From an uncultured Pelagibacteraceae bacterium (GTDB taxonomy: Bacteria > Pseudomonadota > Alphaproteobacteria > Pelagibacterales > Pelagibacteraceae), in NCBI GenBank assembly GCA_902628525.1, contig CACOMZ010000001.1:62001-126000 (forward strand): a stretch of 64,000 nt of DNA, written 5' to 3'. A program made the position numbers and the translations under genes. Below are positions 45,091 through 54,242 of this stretch, one piece after another (the first letter of the stretch is position 1; each line of letters starts with the position of its first letter). The notes below the pieces were generated by a model. That model ran no database searches and was not told where the DNA came from. It saw only the letters and a program-made list of their open reading frames with translations.

Positions 45091-45875
45091 TCGTTTCTCT
45101 CTGTATGCCCATCTACAGAAATTACTTGTCCCGAAACTTTACTTGAGTCATCTGATATTAGAAAAGCACACATTTTTCCAATATCTTCCTCGAGAATCCA
45201 CTTTTTCATAGAACTCATTGAAATAAATTCTTTTTCAACTGTTTTCGAGGAAACTTTTGTAAATTTTGCTTTATCTCTTATTACTCTTTTCATTCTCTTT
45301 CCTTTAATTGAACCAGGACATACTGCATTTACTCGTATATTGAATTTTCCAAGTTCCATTGCTAATGTTTTAGTAACTCCAATTATAGCCCATTTACTTG
45401 CTGCATAAGGTGATCTTAACGGAAAACCAAGTATACCAGCTGTTGATGAAATATTAATTATTGATCCGTTTCTTGATTTTTTAATTAAAGGTATAGCTCT
45501 TTTGGTAAAATAAAAATGACTATTAACATCTACTTGAATAGTTTTTTCCCAATCTTTAGAATTTAATTTTTCAAGTGATCCGGTTGGTCCAGCAATTCCA
45601 ACATTATTTATTAAAGCATCAATTTTTTTTGTTTTCTTAACTATTTTCTTAAATAAATCTGATACTTGACTTTCATCTGATGCATCACAGTTAAATGTAA
45701 AAAGTCTCTTATTTTTAAGAGAATGTTTGTTTAATTTATTTAAAGACTTATTATCAACATCACAAAGATACACATATGCTCCACGTGAAAGACAAACTTT
45801 TGCTGTTGCTAATCCAATGCCAGATGCACCAGCAGATATTATAATTTTTTTATTCTTTAATGATTTATTAATCAT
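45087..45875 (-). CDS. Short-chain dehydrogenase/reductase
   Basis: This 262-residue classical SDR has the N-terminal cofactor motif SAGASGIGLATA, an NNVGIAGPTG strand, the catalytic serine in INISSTAG, the Y-x3-K of SPYAASKWAI and the NAVCPGSIKG segment. A final SGQVISVDGHTE closes the fold. It would oxidise or reduce an alcohol/ketone with NAD(P). It follows ProV by 3 bases on the minus strand, so it may be the last gene of the proXWV unit. A role in hydroxylated quaternary amine metabolism is inferred from neighbours only. Confidence 0.9.
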   Translation of the reverse strand: MINKSLKNKKIIISAGASGIGLATAKVCLSRGAYVYLCDVDNKSLNKLNKHSLKNKRLFTFNCDASDESQVSDLFKKIVKKTKKIDALINNVGIAGPTGSLEKLNSKDWEKTIQVDVNSHFYFTKRAIPLIKKSRNGSIINISSTAGILGFPLRSPYAASKWAIIGVTKTLAMELGKFNIRVNAVCPGSIKGKRMKRVIRDKAKFTKVSSKTVEKEFISMSSMKKWILEEDIGKMCAFLISDDSSKVSGQVISVDGHTERND

Positions 45876-45878
45876 TAA

Positions 45879-46904
45879 TTATGATTTTGTTAATGATGTC
45901 TGTAATTCTTTATTAGATATATATCCTTTAATATTTCCACTTTTGTCAACCACTTCACAATTAGAATTTGAGCATACAATTTGTGGTAAAAATTCTTCAA
46001 TAAATTGATCTTCATTTACTTTAATTAAATTTGTTTTATCAATATCATCTGACTCGTTAGTGCTTTTCATAATTATTTTAGCTTTAATTACTTTTGCTCT
46101 ATTCACGTCTTTAACAAATGCCTTCACATAATCATCTGCTGGGTTCATGATTATGTCTACAGGGGTTCCAACTTGAACCAATTTTCCTGCATTTAAAATC
46201 CCAATATGATCTCCTAATCTAAGAGATTCATCTAGATCATGCGTTATAAATACAATTGTTTTTTTCAATTCAGATTGAAGGTCTAATAATTGTTTTTGCA
46301 TGTCACTTCTAATCAAAGGATCTAATGCACTAAAAGCTTCATCCATTAACATTATGTCACTATCCGTCGCTAAGGCTCTCGCAAGACCTACACGTTGTTG
46401 CATACCACCAGATAATTGATTTGGAAATTGATTTTCAAAGCCACTTAAACCTACTGCTTCAATTTTTTCCATGGCAATTTTATTTAATTCTTCAATTGGT
46501 TTACCTTGCATCTCTAAACCATAGCCAACATTTTGAATTACTGTTTTATGTGGAAACAAACCAAATCTTTGAAAAACCATACTCATTTTATGTCTTCTAA
46601 ATTCTATTAATTGTTCTTTGTTAAAAGACATAACATTTGTTCCTTCAACAATAATTTCTCCATCTGTAGGGTCGATTAGTCTATTTAAATGTCTAATTAA
46701 AGTTGATTTTCCGGACCCTGATAAACCCATGCAAACAAATGTTTCACCTTCTTCTATTTTTAAAGAGACATTATCTAGACCAACTGTATGACCTGTTTGC
46801 TCTAATACTTCCTCTTTGTTTGCCCCTTCTTTTACCATTGGCATAACTGATTGAGGATTGTTACCAAAAATTTTGTAAACATTATTGATCTCAATTTTTG
46901 ACAT
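45879..46904 (-). CDS. proV: Glycine betaine/carnitine-type ABC ATPase ProV
   Basis: This is the ATPase subunit of a betaine/proline/carnitine importer. The 341-residue protein has the long ProV N-terminal segment ahead of Walker A GLSGSGKST (about residues 60-68). FQRFGLFPH, signature LSGGMQQRV and Walker B IMLMDEAFSALDP follow. The C-terminal region (about 270-335) looks like a single degenerate CBS unit, shorter than the double CBS of osmosensing ProV or OpuA. It overlaps proW by one base. In this island the likely cargo is carnitine, gamma-butyrobetaine or glycine betaine. Confidence 0.93.
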   Translation of the reverse strand: MSKIEINNVYKIFGNNPQSVMPMVKEGANKEEVLEQTGHTVGLDNVSLKIEEGETFVCMGLSGSGKSTLIRHLNRLIDPTDGEIIVEGTNVMSFNKEQLIEFRRHKMSMVFQRFGLFPHKTVIQNVGYGLEMQGKPIEELNKIAMEKIEAVGLSGFENQFPNQLSGGMQQRVGLARALATDSDIMLMDEAFSALDPLIRSDMQKQLLDLQSELKKTIVFITHDLDESLRLGDHIGILNAGKLVQVGTPVDIIMNPADDYVKAFVKDVNRAKVIKAKIIMKSTNESDDIDKTNLIKVNEDQFIEEFLPQIVCSNSNCEVVDKSGNIKGYISNKELQTSLTKS

Positions 46905-47935
46905 TATTTACCTTTCTTTGTATTTGGTGCTGTTCTCTCTTGAAGTGTTTCTCCATAAGATTGAGTAATTCTATCAAGAACTATTGCTAGGAGGACAATT
47001 GCAATACCTGCTTCAGCTGCTCTTCCTACATTTAATTGTTGAAGACCAAGTAAAACTTCGTCTCCTAAACCTCTAGTACCTATCATGGATGCAATGACAA
47101 CCATAGCTAATGCCATCATTGTACACTGGTTAATACCTTGCATTATATTTGGTAAAGCTAAAGGCATTTGCACCCCCCATAGCTTTTGTTTTTTACTTGC
47201 ACCAAATGCATCTGCAGCTTCGATAACCTCAGTATCAACAAGCCTTATTCCTAAATCTGTAAGTCTTACTAAAGGAGGAACTGCATAAATAAATGTTGCT
47301 ATAATTGCTGGAACTGCACCTAGGCCAAACAACATTATACCCGGAATTAAGTAACAGAAACTAGGAATAGTTTGCATTAAATCTAAAACAGGTAAAATTA
47401 CATTTCTGGTTCTTGCGCTTCGTGCCATAGCTATTCCCAATGGAATGCCTGCAACAACACAAAGAAATATTCCAATTAACATTATTGCAGTTGTTTCAAT
47501 TGCTTTTTGCCAAAATATTGGGTGGAGAAAACCTATAAAAAAAGTACAAAATCCTACAAATACTGTTGTTCCAACTTTTCTACTACTTGCAAAATAAGTT
47601 AGAACTATCACACCAAGTATAACTAATGGCCATGGAGCTTGAATTAAAAAGTTTTTTACAAGCATTAACATATATAAAAGAACATTATTAATAGCTTCAA
47701 ATATGTACCCATATTTTTCGTTAAGAGTTTTGAAACCAGAATTAATCCAATTCATTAATGGTAAATCTAACCATTTTGGCCATTTACCTCCTAACCAAGA
47801 AAAATCATTTAATAATTCTCCAATATTGTCAGGTTTTCTTTTTGATTGAGAATAGCTAGTTATTAATAACCATACAAAAATAACCAACAAACCAATATTA
47901 AAAAATATTTTTTTATTTTTCTTTAGTGCTTCCAT
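46904..47935 (-). CDS. proW: Glycine betaine/carnitine-type ABC permease ProW
   Basis: This 343-residue permease has an N-terminal membrane segment (about residues 10-27), a large external part to about residue 75 and six to seven further helices. The coupling segment reads ASKKQKLWGVQMPLALPNIMQGI (in two parts around residues 240-262), and LMQTIPSFCYLIPGIMLFG is strongly conserved in ProW. It starts 62 bases after proX; the gap contains a hairpin that could lower permease and ATPase expression relative to the binding protein. Confidence 0.94.
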   Translation of the reverse strand: MEALKKNKKIFFNIGLLVIFVWLLITSYSQSKRKPDNIGELLNDFSWLGGKWPKWLDLPLMNWINSGFKTLNEKYGYIFEAINNVLLYMLMLVKNFLIQAPWPLVILGVIVLTYFASSRKVGTTVFVGFCTFFIGFLHPIFWQKAIETTAIMLIGIFLCVVAGIPLGIAMARSARTRNVILPVLDLMQTIPSFCYLIPGIMLFGLGAVPAIIATFIYAVPPLVRLTDLGIRLVDTEVIEAADAFGASKKQKLWGVQMPLALPNIMQGINQCTMMALAMVVIASMIGTRGLGDEVLLGLQQLNVGRAAEAGIAIVLLAIVLDRITQSYGETLQERTAPNTKKGK

Positions 47936-47956
47936 ATTTGTTTTTTACTTAAAGAA

Positions 47957-47974
47957 AGAGCCCCGAAGGGCTCT
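47957..47974 (-). terminator. Hairpin between proX and proW (partial terminator or 3'-end stabiliser)
   Basis: AGAGCCC, the loop TTCG (on the minus strand) and GGGCTCT form a 7-bp stem capped by a stable UUCG-type tetraloop. On the minus strand the stem is followed by TTCTTT, a weak T-tract. It lies between the proX stop and the proW start. Confidence 0.7.
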
Positions 47975-47997
47975 ATCTTATAAATTTAATTTAGTGA

Positions 47998-49014
47998 TTA
48001 TAATGCTGCTGAAACTTTTTTAGCAACATCAGCTGGTACCCAGTCTTTCCACATAGTTTCTGTTTTCAAGAACTCTATTGCAGTAGCTTCCATATCACCA
48101 CCTGACTCATCTTCATAGAATGCTAACATTTTGTTAACAGTAGCTGTTGGAATCGTATATTTTCCAATGAACTCATTTTCTTTTGGATGAGCTTTTGCCC
48201 AAGTAGCAAGAACGGATTTAGTTAAAGCCATATCTCTGTACTCACTAGCGCAAGAAGGTTTATAAGCATCTGGACCATTTGCTTTAATGTCTTCTACAAC
48301 TGCTGACATTGCATCCCAGCATGCTTGATCAAATTTAGGCTCAGATAATCTTACAAGATCAACTTTACCCATTAAACCAGTTGGTGCCCAGTAGTATGTA
48401 AAGATTGGTTTTTTCTTAGCAAACGCACCTGCTATTGCAGCATCTAATGCACCTCCTGAACCTGGATCAAAGTTTGTATAGTATTTATCTAAACCATACT
48501 CTTTTTGTTTAACCAAGTTAACAGTGTAGCAAGTCCAACCAGATATACAGCTAGTCATTCTACCTTTTGAAGGATCCTCTGGATCTTTAAATAGCGCAGC
48601 TATTTTTGGATCTTTCATATCTTCAACAGATTTTAAATTGTATTTGTCAGCAGTAGCTTTATCTACATAGAATGCTTGCTGAGAGTCTGGAGTGTTTGTT
48701 CCCATATGGATAATTGTACCCGCTTCTTCGTGAGGCTTGTAATTACCAATAATGTTGTCATACCAAACTTCTGTAATTACGTCTAATTGACCGTCGTAAT
48801 GAGCAGCCATAATTGGAGTTGTACTACCTTTTGTTACAGACACTTCACAGCCATATCCTTTTTCAAGAATAAATGTTGTGATAGCTGTATGTATGTTTGC
48901 ACTACTCCAGTCAAAATCTCCCAATCTCGCCTTACAATCACCTGCGTTTGCGCTAGACACAGCCATAGATGATAAAAGGAAAATTGAGATACCTAATCTT
49001 TTTAAAAACTTCAT
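47998..49014 (-). CDS. proX: Glycine betaine/carnitine-type substrate-binding protein ProX
   Basis: This 338-residue periplasmic binding protein has a signal peptide of about 24 residues (ending ANA) and the OpuAC-family fold. DFDWSSANIHTAI at the start and several aromatic residues (W in TEVWYDN, Y-W in TYYWAPTG) could form the cage that holds a quaternary ammonium head group. A strong AAGGAGAT ribosome-binding site precedes it. It is first in the proXWV unit and divergent from the gamma-butyrobetaine-hydroxylase-like gene. Cargo is probably carnitine, gamma-butyrobetaine or betaine. Confidence 0.93.
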   Translation of the reverse strand: MKFLKRLGISIFLLSSMAVSSANAGDCKARLGDFDWSSANIHTAITTFILEKGYGCEVSVTKGSTTPIMAAHYDGQLDVITEVWYDNIIGNYKPHEEAGTIIHMGTNTPDSQQAFYVDKATADKYNLKSVEDMKDPKIAALFKDPEDPSKGRMTSCISGWTCYTVNLVKQKEYGLDKYYTNFDPGSGGALDAAIAGAFAKKKPIFTYYWAPTGLMGKVDLVRLSEPKFDQACWDAMSAVVEDIKANGPDAYKPSCASEYRDMALTKSVLATWAKAHPKENEFIGKYTIPTATVNKMLAFYEDESGGDMEATAIEFLKTETMWKDWVPADVAKKVSAAL

Positions 49015-49105
49015 TAAATTATCTCCTTAAGGTTAAGTTTTAATATGAAGATTTAATAATGAATAAAGATAAAAAACAAGCTTTGAATTTAAATACAACC
49101 ATTAA

Positions 49106-49133
49106 TTGAGTTGATTTGATTCCCCATTTATAT
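49106..49133 (+). promoter_or_regulatory. Candidate promoter for the gamma-butyrobetaine-hydroxylase-like gene
   Basis: TTGAGT (49106-49111) and TTATAT (49128-49133) are 16 nt apart in the gap between the divergent proX and oxygenase genes. Transcription would begin about 10 nt before the ATG at 49151, giving an almost leaderless mRNA. Assigned by eye; low certainty in AT-rich DNA. Confidence 0.25.
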
Positions 49134-49150
49134 AAATATTAATATTGATT

Positions 49151-50275
49151 ATGATTTCTAAATTAGAAAAAAATTCAACATTTTTAAAAGTTATCTGGAA
49201 GGATGGTGAAGAAAGTAAATTCAATTATCTTTGGCTAAGGGATAATTGTCCCACCGCACATGATAAAGACTCAAGACATAGAATGTTTAATATTCTTGAA
49301 GTATCTCAAGGCATTAATCCGAAAAATTATTCAATAGGTTCAGATGGAAAATTAGAAATTGAATGGAGTGAGGGAGATCATACAAGTTATTATGACCCCA
49401 AATGGTTAAGAGAAAATTGTTATACTTTAAAACATAAACAAAAATATGTTTCACCATATAAACTGTGGGATAGCTCATTAGAAAAAAATTTAAAATCAAT
49501 TCAAATTGATCATGATGAAATCATAAATACCGATGATGGATTAATTAAATGGTTAGAACTCTTGCACCACACTGGAATTGCAATTGTTAAAAATTCACCA
49601 GTCGAAAAAAATTCTGCATTAAAAGTTTTAAACCGTATAAGTCACACTCGAGAAACTTTTTTTAAAACCCCTTTTGAGGTGATTAATATTCCAAAACCAA
49701 ATAATTCAGCATATACCGCGCATGCCTTAAGAAATCATATGGATTTACCTTGGTTTGAAAATCCACCTGGTTATCAATTTTTACATTGTTTAATTAATTC
49801 AGCAAAGGGAGGGAACTCCTCTGCTGTAGATGCTTTCGCTGTTGCAGATTTTTTAAGAAATAATGAGAAGGATACTTTTGATATCTTAGTTAATACGCCA
49901 TTAAAATTCAGAGATAAAGACTACACACAAGAAGCGGTCAGAAGTGTTCATGGTACAGCAATATCACTAACTAAAGATGGAGATTATAATGACATTCGTT
50001 ATAGTATCGCCACACTAGATGCACTTGATTGTCATCCAGATATAATGGATTCTGTTTATAAAGCTCATCATCGATTTGGAAATTTATTACATGACCCAAA
50101 ATTCCAAATTAATTTCAGACTTGAGCCCGGCGATATTTTTTCTTTTAATAATAGAAGATTACTTCATGGAAGAACGGAATTTGATCCTAATTCAGGTCAC
50201 AGACACCTACAAGGTTATTATATGGATAGAGACGAAATTATTGGAAGATTAAATTATCTTAAACAGATTTCATAA
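49151..50275 (+). CDS. Gamma-butyrobetaine hydroxylase / TmpA-like 2-oxoglutarate dioxygenase
   Basis: This 374-residue dioxygenase has an N-terminal DUF971-type domain (NYLWLRDNC) and a TauD-like catalytic domain with H-x-D in RNHMDLPW (about residues 196-198), the distal histidine in RRLLHGR and a following HRHLQGYYMDRD. BBOX makes L-carnitine from gamma-butyrobetaine; the close relative TmpA hydroxylates trimethylaminoethylphosphonate. The N-terminal zinc site of BBOX (C-x-C-x2-C) is reduced to one cysteine, NCPTAHD. The start is set at the ATG 49151; a TTG at 49145 adds two residues. It is divergent from proX. Both substrates fit the neighbourhood. Confidence 0.88.
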   Translation: MISKLEKNSTFLKVIWKDGEESKFNYLWLRDNCPTAHDKDSRHRMFNILEVSQGINPKNYSIGSDGKLEIEWSEGDHTSYYDPKWLRENCYTLKHKQKYVSPYKLWDSSLEKNLKSIQIDHDEIINTDDGLIKWLELLHHTGIAIVKNSPVEKNSALKVLNRISHTRETFFKTPFEVINIPKPNNSAYTAHALRNHMDLPWFENPPGYQFLHCLINSAKGGNSSAVDAFAVADFLRNNEKDTFDILVNTPLKFRDKDYTQEAVRSVHGTAISLTKDGDYNDIRYSIATLDALDCHPDIMDSVYKAHHRFGNLLHDPKFQINFRLEPGDIFSFNNRRLLHGRTEFDPNSGHRHLQGYYMDRDEIIGRLNYLKQIS

Positions 50276-50911
50276 GTTTTCAAATATAAGATTATTTTTC
50301 ATTTTATATTTGTTAAACTCTGATTTTTTTTTAATTGTATAAAAATATTTTTGAATTTTGATGGTTTGAATTTTTTTATTTGTTAAATAAAATTTATCAA
50401 GAATTAAACAATTAATATTTTTAATTTTTGACTTCATAATTATTGATTTTACACTTGCTGGAGGTGAAAAAGATAAACCAACTTTTATTTTCTTATTTAT
50501 TTTAAGAAGATTTAAAATATTTTGATGCTTAAATGAAATAAAAACACATTTTGAATATTTTGATGTTTCTTTAACTAATTTTCTAAGAAGTTCTGGCGAA
50601 AAATTTGGCTTTATCTCAATAAACAAAAAGTGTTGATTTTTTGAGGCTTTTAATAACTCATTAAGAAGGGGAATAGGTTTTTTATTTCCATGACTTATTT
50701 CTTTTAATTTTTGATACGTTAGGTTTTTGATACTTTGTTTTTTTTTAAAAATTCTATTTAAAGTAAAGTCATGATAACACACAAATTTATGATCTTTGGT
50801 TGAATGTATATCTGTTTCAACACCATATCCTTTTTTAAATGCTAGCTTAAAAGATTTTAAAAGATTTTCTTGATATTTTTTATTTACAATACCCCGATGA
50901 ATAAGGTGCAT
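50270..50911 (-). CDS. Glycerophosphodiester phosphodiesterase
   Basis: This GDPD-family hydrolase splits glycerophosphodiesters into glycerol-3-phosphate and an alcohol. The 213-residue protein shows the family residues HRG at the start, ENLLKSF, the metal-binding ETDIH and the second histidine in CYHDFTLNR. The C-terminal half, rich in lysine and aromatic residues, is divergent. There is no signal peptide, so action is cytosolic. It lies 9 bases beyond an aldehyde dehydrogenase gene. In this context glycerophosphocholine could be the substrate, feeding choline to the neighbouring GMC enzyme; this is inference. Its stop abuts that of the converging dioxygenase. Confidence 0.87.
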   Translation of the reverse strand: MHLIHRGIVNKKYQENLLKSFKLAFKKGYGVETDIHSTKDHKFVCYHDFTLNRIFKKKQSIKNLTYQKLKEISHGNKKPIPLLNELLKASKNQHFLFIEIKPNFSPELLRKLVKETSKYSKCVFISFKHQNILNLLKINKKIKVGLSFSPPASVKSIIMKSKIKNINCLILDKFYLTNKKIQTIKIQKYFYTIKKKSEFNKYKMKNNLIFENL

Positions 50912-50920
50912 AAATGTAAT

Positions 50921-52351
50921 TTATTTCCAACCAGTTACGGTTTTAACCTCCAAATACTCTTCTAATCCCCAAACTCCACCTTCTCTTCCATTTCCCGATT
51001 GTCTGTAACCTCCAAAAGGAGTTCCTGCGTCAGCAGCCTTACCATTAATATAAACACATCCAGAACGTAATTTTTTTGCAACTCTATGTGCTTTATCTTT
51101 ATCTTCGGTTTGTAAATAATTCCCAAGACCGTAAGAAGTATCATTTACAATATTGATCGCTTCATTTTCAGTTTCAAACGGAATAATAGATAAAACAGGC
51201 CCAAAAATTTCTTCTTTAGCAATTCTCATTTCGTTAGTTACGTCAGTAAAAATTGTTGGTTTAATAAAATATCCCTTATTCAAACCATTTGGTAACTCAG
51301 GTCCACCTGCTGCAAGAGTTGCACCTTCTGAAATTCCACTTTCAATAAGATTTATTATTTTATCATATTGAATTTTGGATATTACAGGACCTATGTGATC
51401 ACCTTTTTTAGAAGCTTGATCTACTTTAATTTTATTTGCTTCATCAATTGCTTCATCAACAGCTCTCTCATAAATTGATTTTTCCACAAGCATTCTTGTT
51501 GGTGCATCACAAGATTGACCAGAATTACTCATTACATTTCGTATACCATCTCTAACAGCATCTTTATAACTATCTGCAAAAACTATATTTCCACCTTTTC
51601 CACCCAACTCTAGACAAACTCTTTTAATTGTTTCTGCAGCATTCTTAGAAATTAATTTTCCTGCTCTTGTTGAGCCCGTAAAGGAGACCATATCAATATC
51701 AGGATGACCTGAGATATGTGTTCCTACTCCTGCACCATCTCCATTTATTAAATTAAATACCCCTTTTGGAAAACCTACCTCATCAATCATCTCTGCAAAT
51801 AGCATTCCAGAGATTGGAGCAATTTCAGATGGTTTTAATATCATTGTACACCCAGTTGCAAATGCAGGAATTACTTTCAAGGCAATTTGATTAATTGGCC
51901 AATTCCATGGAGTGATTAACCCACAAACTCCAATTGGTTCATAATAGATATGATTATTAGATTTTTCATCAAAATGTTCGTCAAATTTAAAATCTTTTAA
52001 TCTTAAAATAAAATCTTCTAAATGATCTCTGCCAGACGCAGTTTGTACTTCTGTTGCCCAATCCATAGGTGCGCCCATCTCTAAAGAAATAGCCTTAGCC
52101 ATTTCACTAAATCTTTTTTTATAAACTGATAATAGTTTACTTAATAAACCCAGCCTTTCTTCCTTGCTTGTTTCTTTCCATGTTTCAAAAGCATTTTTTG
52201 CAGATTTTACTGCTAAATCAGTATCTTCTTTTGACCCTAAAGAAATAACTGCAAAAGGATCTTCATTACATGGATTTATTACATTAAAATCATTTTTTTT
52301 AAGTGGATCAACCCACTGACCATTTATGTAAAATTTTCTTTTATCTAACAT
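50921..52351 (-). CDS. Aldehyde dehydrogenase, possibly betaine-aldehyde or trimethylaminobutyraldehyde type
   Basis: This 476-residue NAD(P)-dependent aldehyde dehydrogenase has ITPWNWPINQ, FTGSTRAGK, the general base LELGGKGG, the catalytic cysteine in SGQSCDAPTR, and the C-terminal GGYRQSGNGREGG. It could oxidise betaine aldehyde from the choline dehydrogenase-like enzyme, or 4-trimethylaminobutyraldehyde upstream of gamma-butyrobetaine. Sequence alone does not decide, and the family is broad. It is 9 bases upstream of the GDPD gene on the same strand and 20 bases downstream of a beta-hydroxyacid dehydrogenase gene. Confidence 0.9.
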   Translation of the reverse strand: MLDKRKFYINGQWVDPLKKNDFNVINPCNEDPFAVISLGSKEDTDLAVKSAKNAFETWKETSKEERLGLLSKLLSVYKKRFSEMAKAISLEMGAPMDWATEVQTASGRDHLEDFILRLKDFKFDEHFDEKSNNHIYYEPIGVCGLITPWNWPINQIALKVIPAFATGCTMILKPSEIAPISGMLFAEMIDEVGFPKGVFNLINGDGAGVGTHISGHPDIDMVSFTGSTRAGKLISKNAAETIKRVCLELGGKGGNIVFADSYKDAVRDGIRNVMSNSGQSCDAPTRMLVEKSIYERAVDEAIDEANKIKVDQASKKGDHIGPVISKIQYDKIINLIESGISEGATLAAGGPELPNGLNKGYFIKPTIFTDVTNEMRIAKEEIFGPVLSIIPFETENEAINIVNDTSYGLGNYLQTEDKDKAHRVAKKLRSGCVYINGKAADAGTPFGGYRQSGNGREGGVWGLEEYLEVKTVTGWK

Positions 52352-52371
52352 TTTCTATATTAACACATTAA

Positions 52372-53313
52372 TTAAATTTCATATCCTTTTTCCTCTGGCT
52401 CAGTATCAACTAGCTCATCAGGAAACCCATTAGCTCTAAAATTAATATTATTTAAATCTTCCATCCTTTTTACAATCATTGATGACCAAGCTCTGGACCC
52501 ATATTTTTTTTGACCATCTTCAAAAATTTTAACTATTTGTGGTGAAATTTCTAAAGGAGCATTAAGTTTTTTTGCAAGATTATCAAACAAACCAGTATCT
52601 TTTAAAACTAAATCTATTGTAAAATTTATATTATAAGATCCATTTAATATTACCTGGCTTTCGGTTTCATGTACAAATGAGTTACCTGAGGAAATAGCAA
52701 TTCCTTTAAAAGTTTTTGCTAGGTCTAAATTAGATTTTTTTGCAACAGTCCAAGCTTCACCTAATGCAACTAAATGAACAGAAGCTAAGTAATTTGTAAT
52801 TACTTTTAATACACTTGCAGACCCTAGCTCACCTGTGTGTAGCACTTTTCTACCCATAATAGTTAAGACAGGTAAAATTTTTTCAAATGCTTTTCTGTCT
52901 CCACCAACAAAAATAGCAATATTACCTGTTGCTGCTCTATGGCACCCACCACTTACAGGCCCATCCATTGGTATAGCTTTTTTTTCAATTACTTTTTTTC
53001 CGAGTCTTTTAATTTCATTTTCGTCAGTTGTACTCATTTCTAGCCAAATTTTATTTTCTGATAAACCATTTATAATTCCATCTTCTGATTCCATGACTTC
53101 AGCAGATACCTCAGGGGAAGGAAGAGAAGTAATTATTAAATCAGTTTGTTCTGTTAAATCTTTTGGTGATTTTGCAACTTTAGCCCCTAAGTCTTTTAAA
53201 GAATTTGTTATACTTTCATCTAAATCTCTTACTGTAAGATCAAAGTTATTTCTTAATAAGCTACCTGCAAGTTTGCCTCCGACATTACCTAAACCGATAA
53301 AACCTATTTTCAT
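52372..53313 (-). CDS. Beta-hydroxyacid dehydrogenase (3-hydroxyisobutyrate dehydrogenase family)
   Basis: This 313-residue NAD(P)-dependent dehydrogenase has the Rossmann motif IGFIGLGNVGGKLAGSLL, the substrate-binding DGPVSGGCHRA (normally DAPVSGG) and the catalytic lysine in LKVITNYLA. The family includes 3-hydroxyisobutyrate, tartronate semialdehyde and 4-hydroxybutyrate-type enzymes. The added CHRA after the GG motif marks a subfamily I cannot name. It overlaps the adjacent EamA transporter by 4 bases and is followed by an aldehyde dehydrogenase gene, so all three could form one unit. Confidence 0.88.
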   Translation of the reverse strand: MKIGFIGLGNVGGKLAGSLLRNNFDLTVRDLDESITNSLKDLGAKVAKSPKDLTEQTDLIITSLPSPEVSAEVMESEDGIINGLSENKIWLEMSTTDENEIKRLGKKVIEKKAIPMDGPVSGGCHRAATGNIAIFVGGDRKAFEKILPVLTIMGRKVLHTGELGSASVLKVITNYLASVHLVALGEAWTVAKKSNLDLAKTFKGIAISSGNSFVHETESQVILNGSYNINFTIDLVLKDTGLFDNLAKKLNAPLEISPQIVKIFEDGQKKYGSRAWSSMIVKRMEDLNNINFRANGFPDELVDTEPEEKGYEI

Positions 53314-54182
53314 TTTATTACCTCGCCTTTTTTGTTTTTTGTAAATACAATTAAAATCACACCAACTATTATTATTGCACCACCAATAAATAATTCTGGC
53401 GTTGGTTCTTCACCTAAAAGAAAAATAGCAGCCAGTAATCCTGTTGGGGGTATACCCATAGTAACAATGGGAAGCACTTTATAAAGTGGGTTATTTTTTA
53501 AAACATAATAGAAACAACCATAAGTAATTGGTTGCATGATGAAACCTATATAAATTGCAATGATCCAATGATCAACTTTGGCGTTTGTAAAATAATTAAT
53601 TGTATTTCCATCAATTATTGACGACAGCACTATTAAAATTGGTCCAGAGAATAAAGCTAACCAAGCAACTAAAGCTATAGGATTTATTTCTTTACTTAAA
53701 GGTTTAACCATAACTTGTCCAAGGGCCCATACAGCTGATCCTAAAATTGTAAGTCCAATGCCTATAAATTTTCCATCAAGATTTGGTGATCCAGTTAAAA
53801 TATAAACACCAACAAATGCAATGGATATACCTAACAAAGCCCTAACAGTTGGTTTCTCCTTAAGCATAAAGTATGCAAAAATAACTCCAAATGGAACTTC
53901 CATTTGAACTAAAAGAACAGCTGCAGATGCATCAATTAAGTCTAACCCGGAATATGTAATACTATATTGCAAAGTATTAGCTATTAATGAGGCAACAAAT
54001 ATTCTTTTCAAATATCCTTTTGGAATTGGAAACCACCAAATTAATAATGATGCTGCGAAGGTAAATCTTATACCCATTAAAAGAATTGGTGGAAAAGACT
54101 CAAATGCTGGTTTAGCTATCACAAAACCAAAGCCTAAAAAAATAGGTACTAAGGAAGCAATAAAAGTATCTTTTAAATTCAT
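53310..54182 (-). CDS. EamA/DMT-family transporter
   Basis: This 290-residue DMT transporter has ten helices in two EamA repeats. It begins LKDTFIASLVPIFLGFGFVIAKPAF and resembles the RarD/YdcZ-like amino-acid metabolite exporters (similar to EamA itself). It is divergent from the EutA-like gene across 60 bases and overlaps the beta-hydroxyacid dehydrogenase by 4 bases. The substrate is not predictable. Confidence 0.88.
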   Translation of the reverse strand: MNLKDTFIASLVPIFLGFGFVIAKPAFESFPPILLMGIRFTFAASLLIWWFPIPKGYLKRIFVASLIANTLQYSITYSGLDLIDASAAVLLVQMEVPFGVIFAYFMLKEKPTVRALLGISIAFVGVYILTGSPNLDGKFIGIGLTILGSAVWALGQVMVKPLSKEINPIALVAWLALFSGPILIVLSSIIDGNTINYFTNAKVDHWIIAIYIGFIMQPITYGCFYYVLKNNPLYKVLPIVTMGIPPTGLLAAIFLLGEEPTPELFIGGAIIIVGVILIVFTKNKKGEVIK

Positions 54183-54242
54183 ATCAATGTTTTTAATAAT
54201 AATGATTAATAAAGAACTTATGATATATTCACTTTTTAAAAT

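Noticed and set aside
52835-53344. 169-residue open frame on the plus strand opposite the beta-hydroxyacid dehydrogenase gene
   Set aside because: It lies entirely antisense to a gene with clear family motifs, and its translation is low-complexity Ser/Pro/Leu-rich with no recognisable domain.
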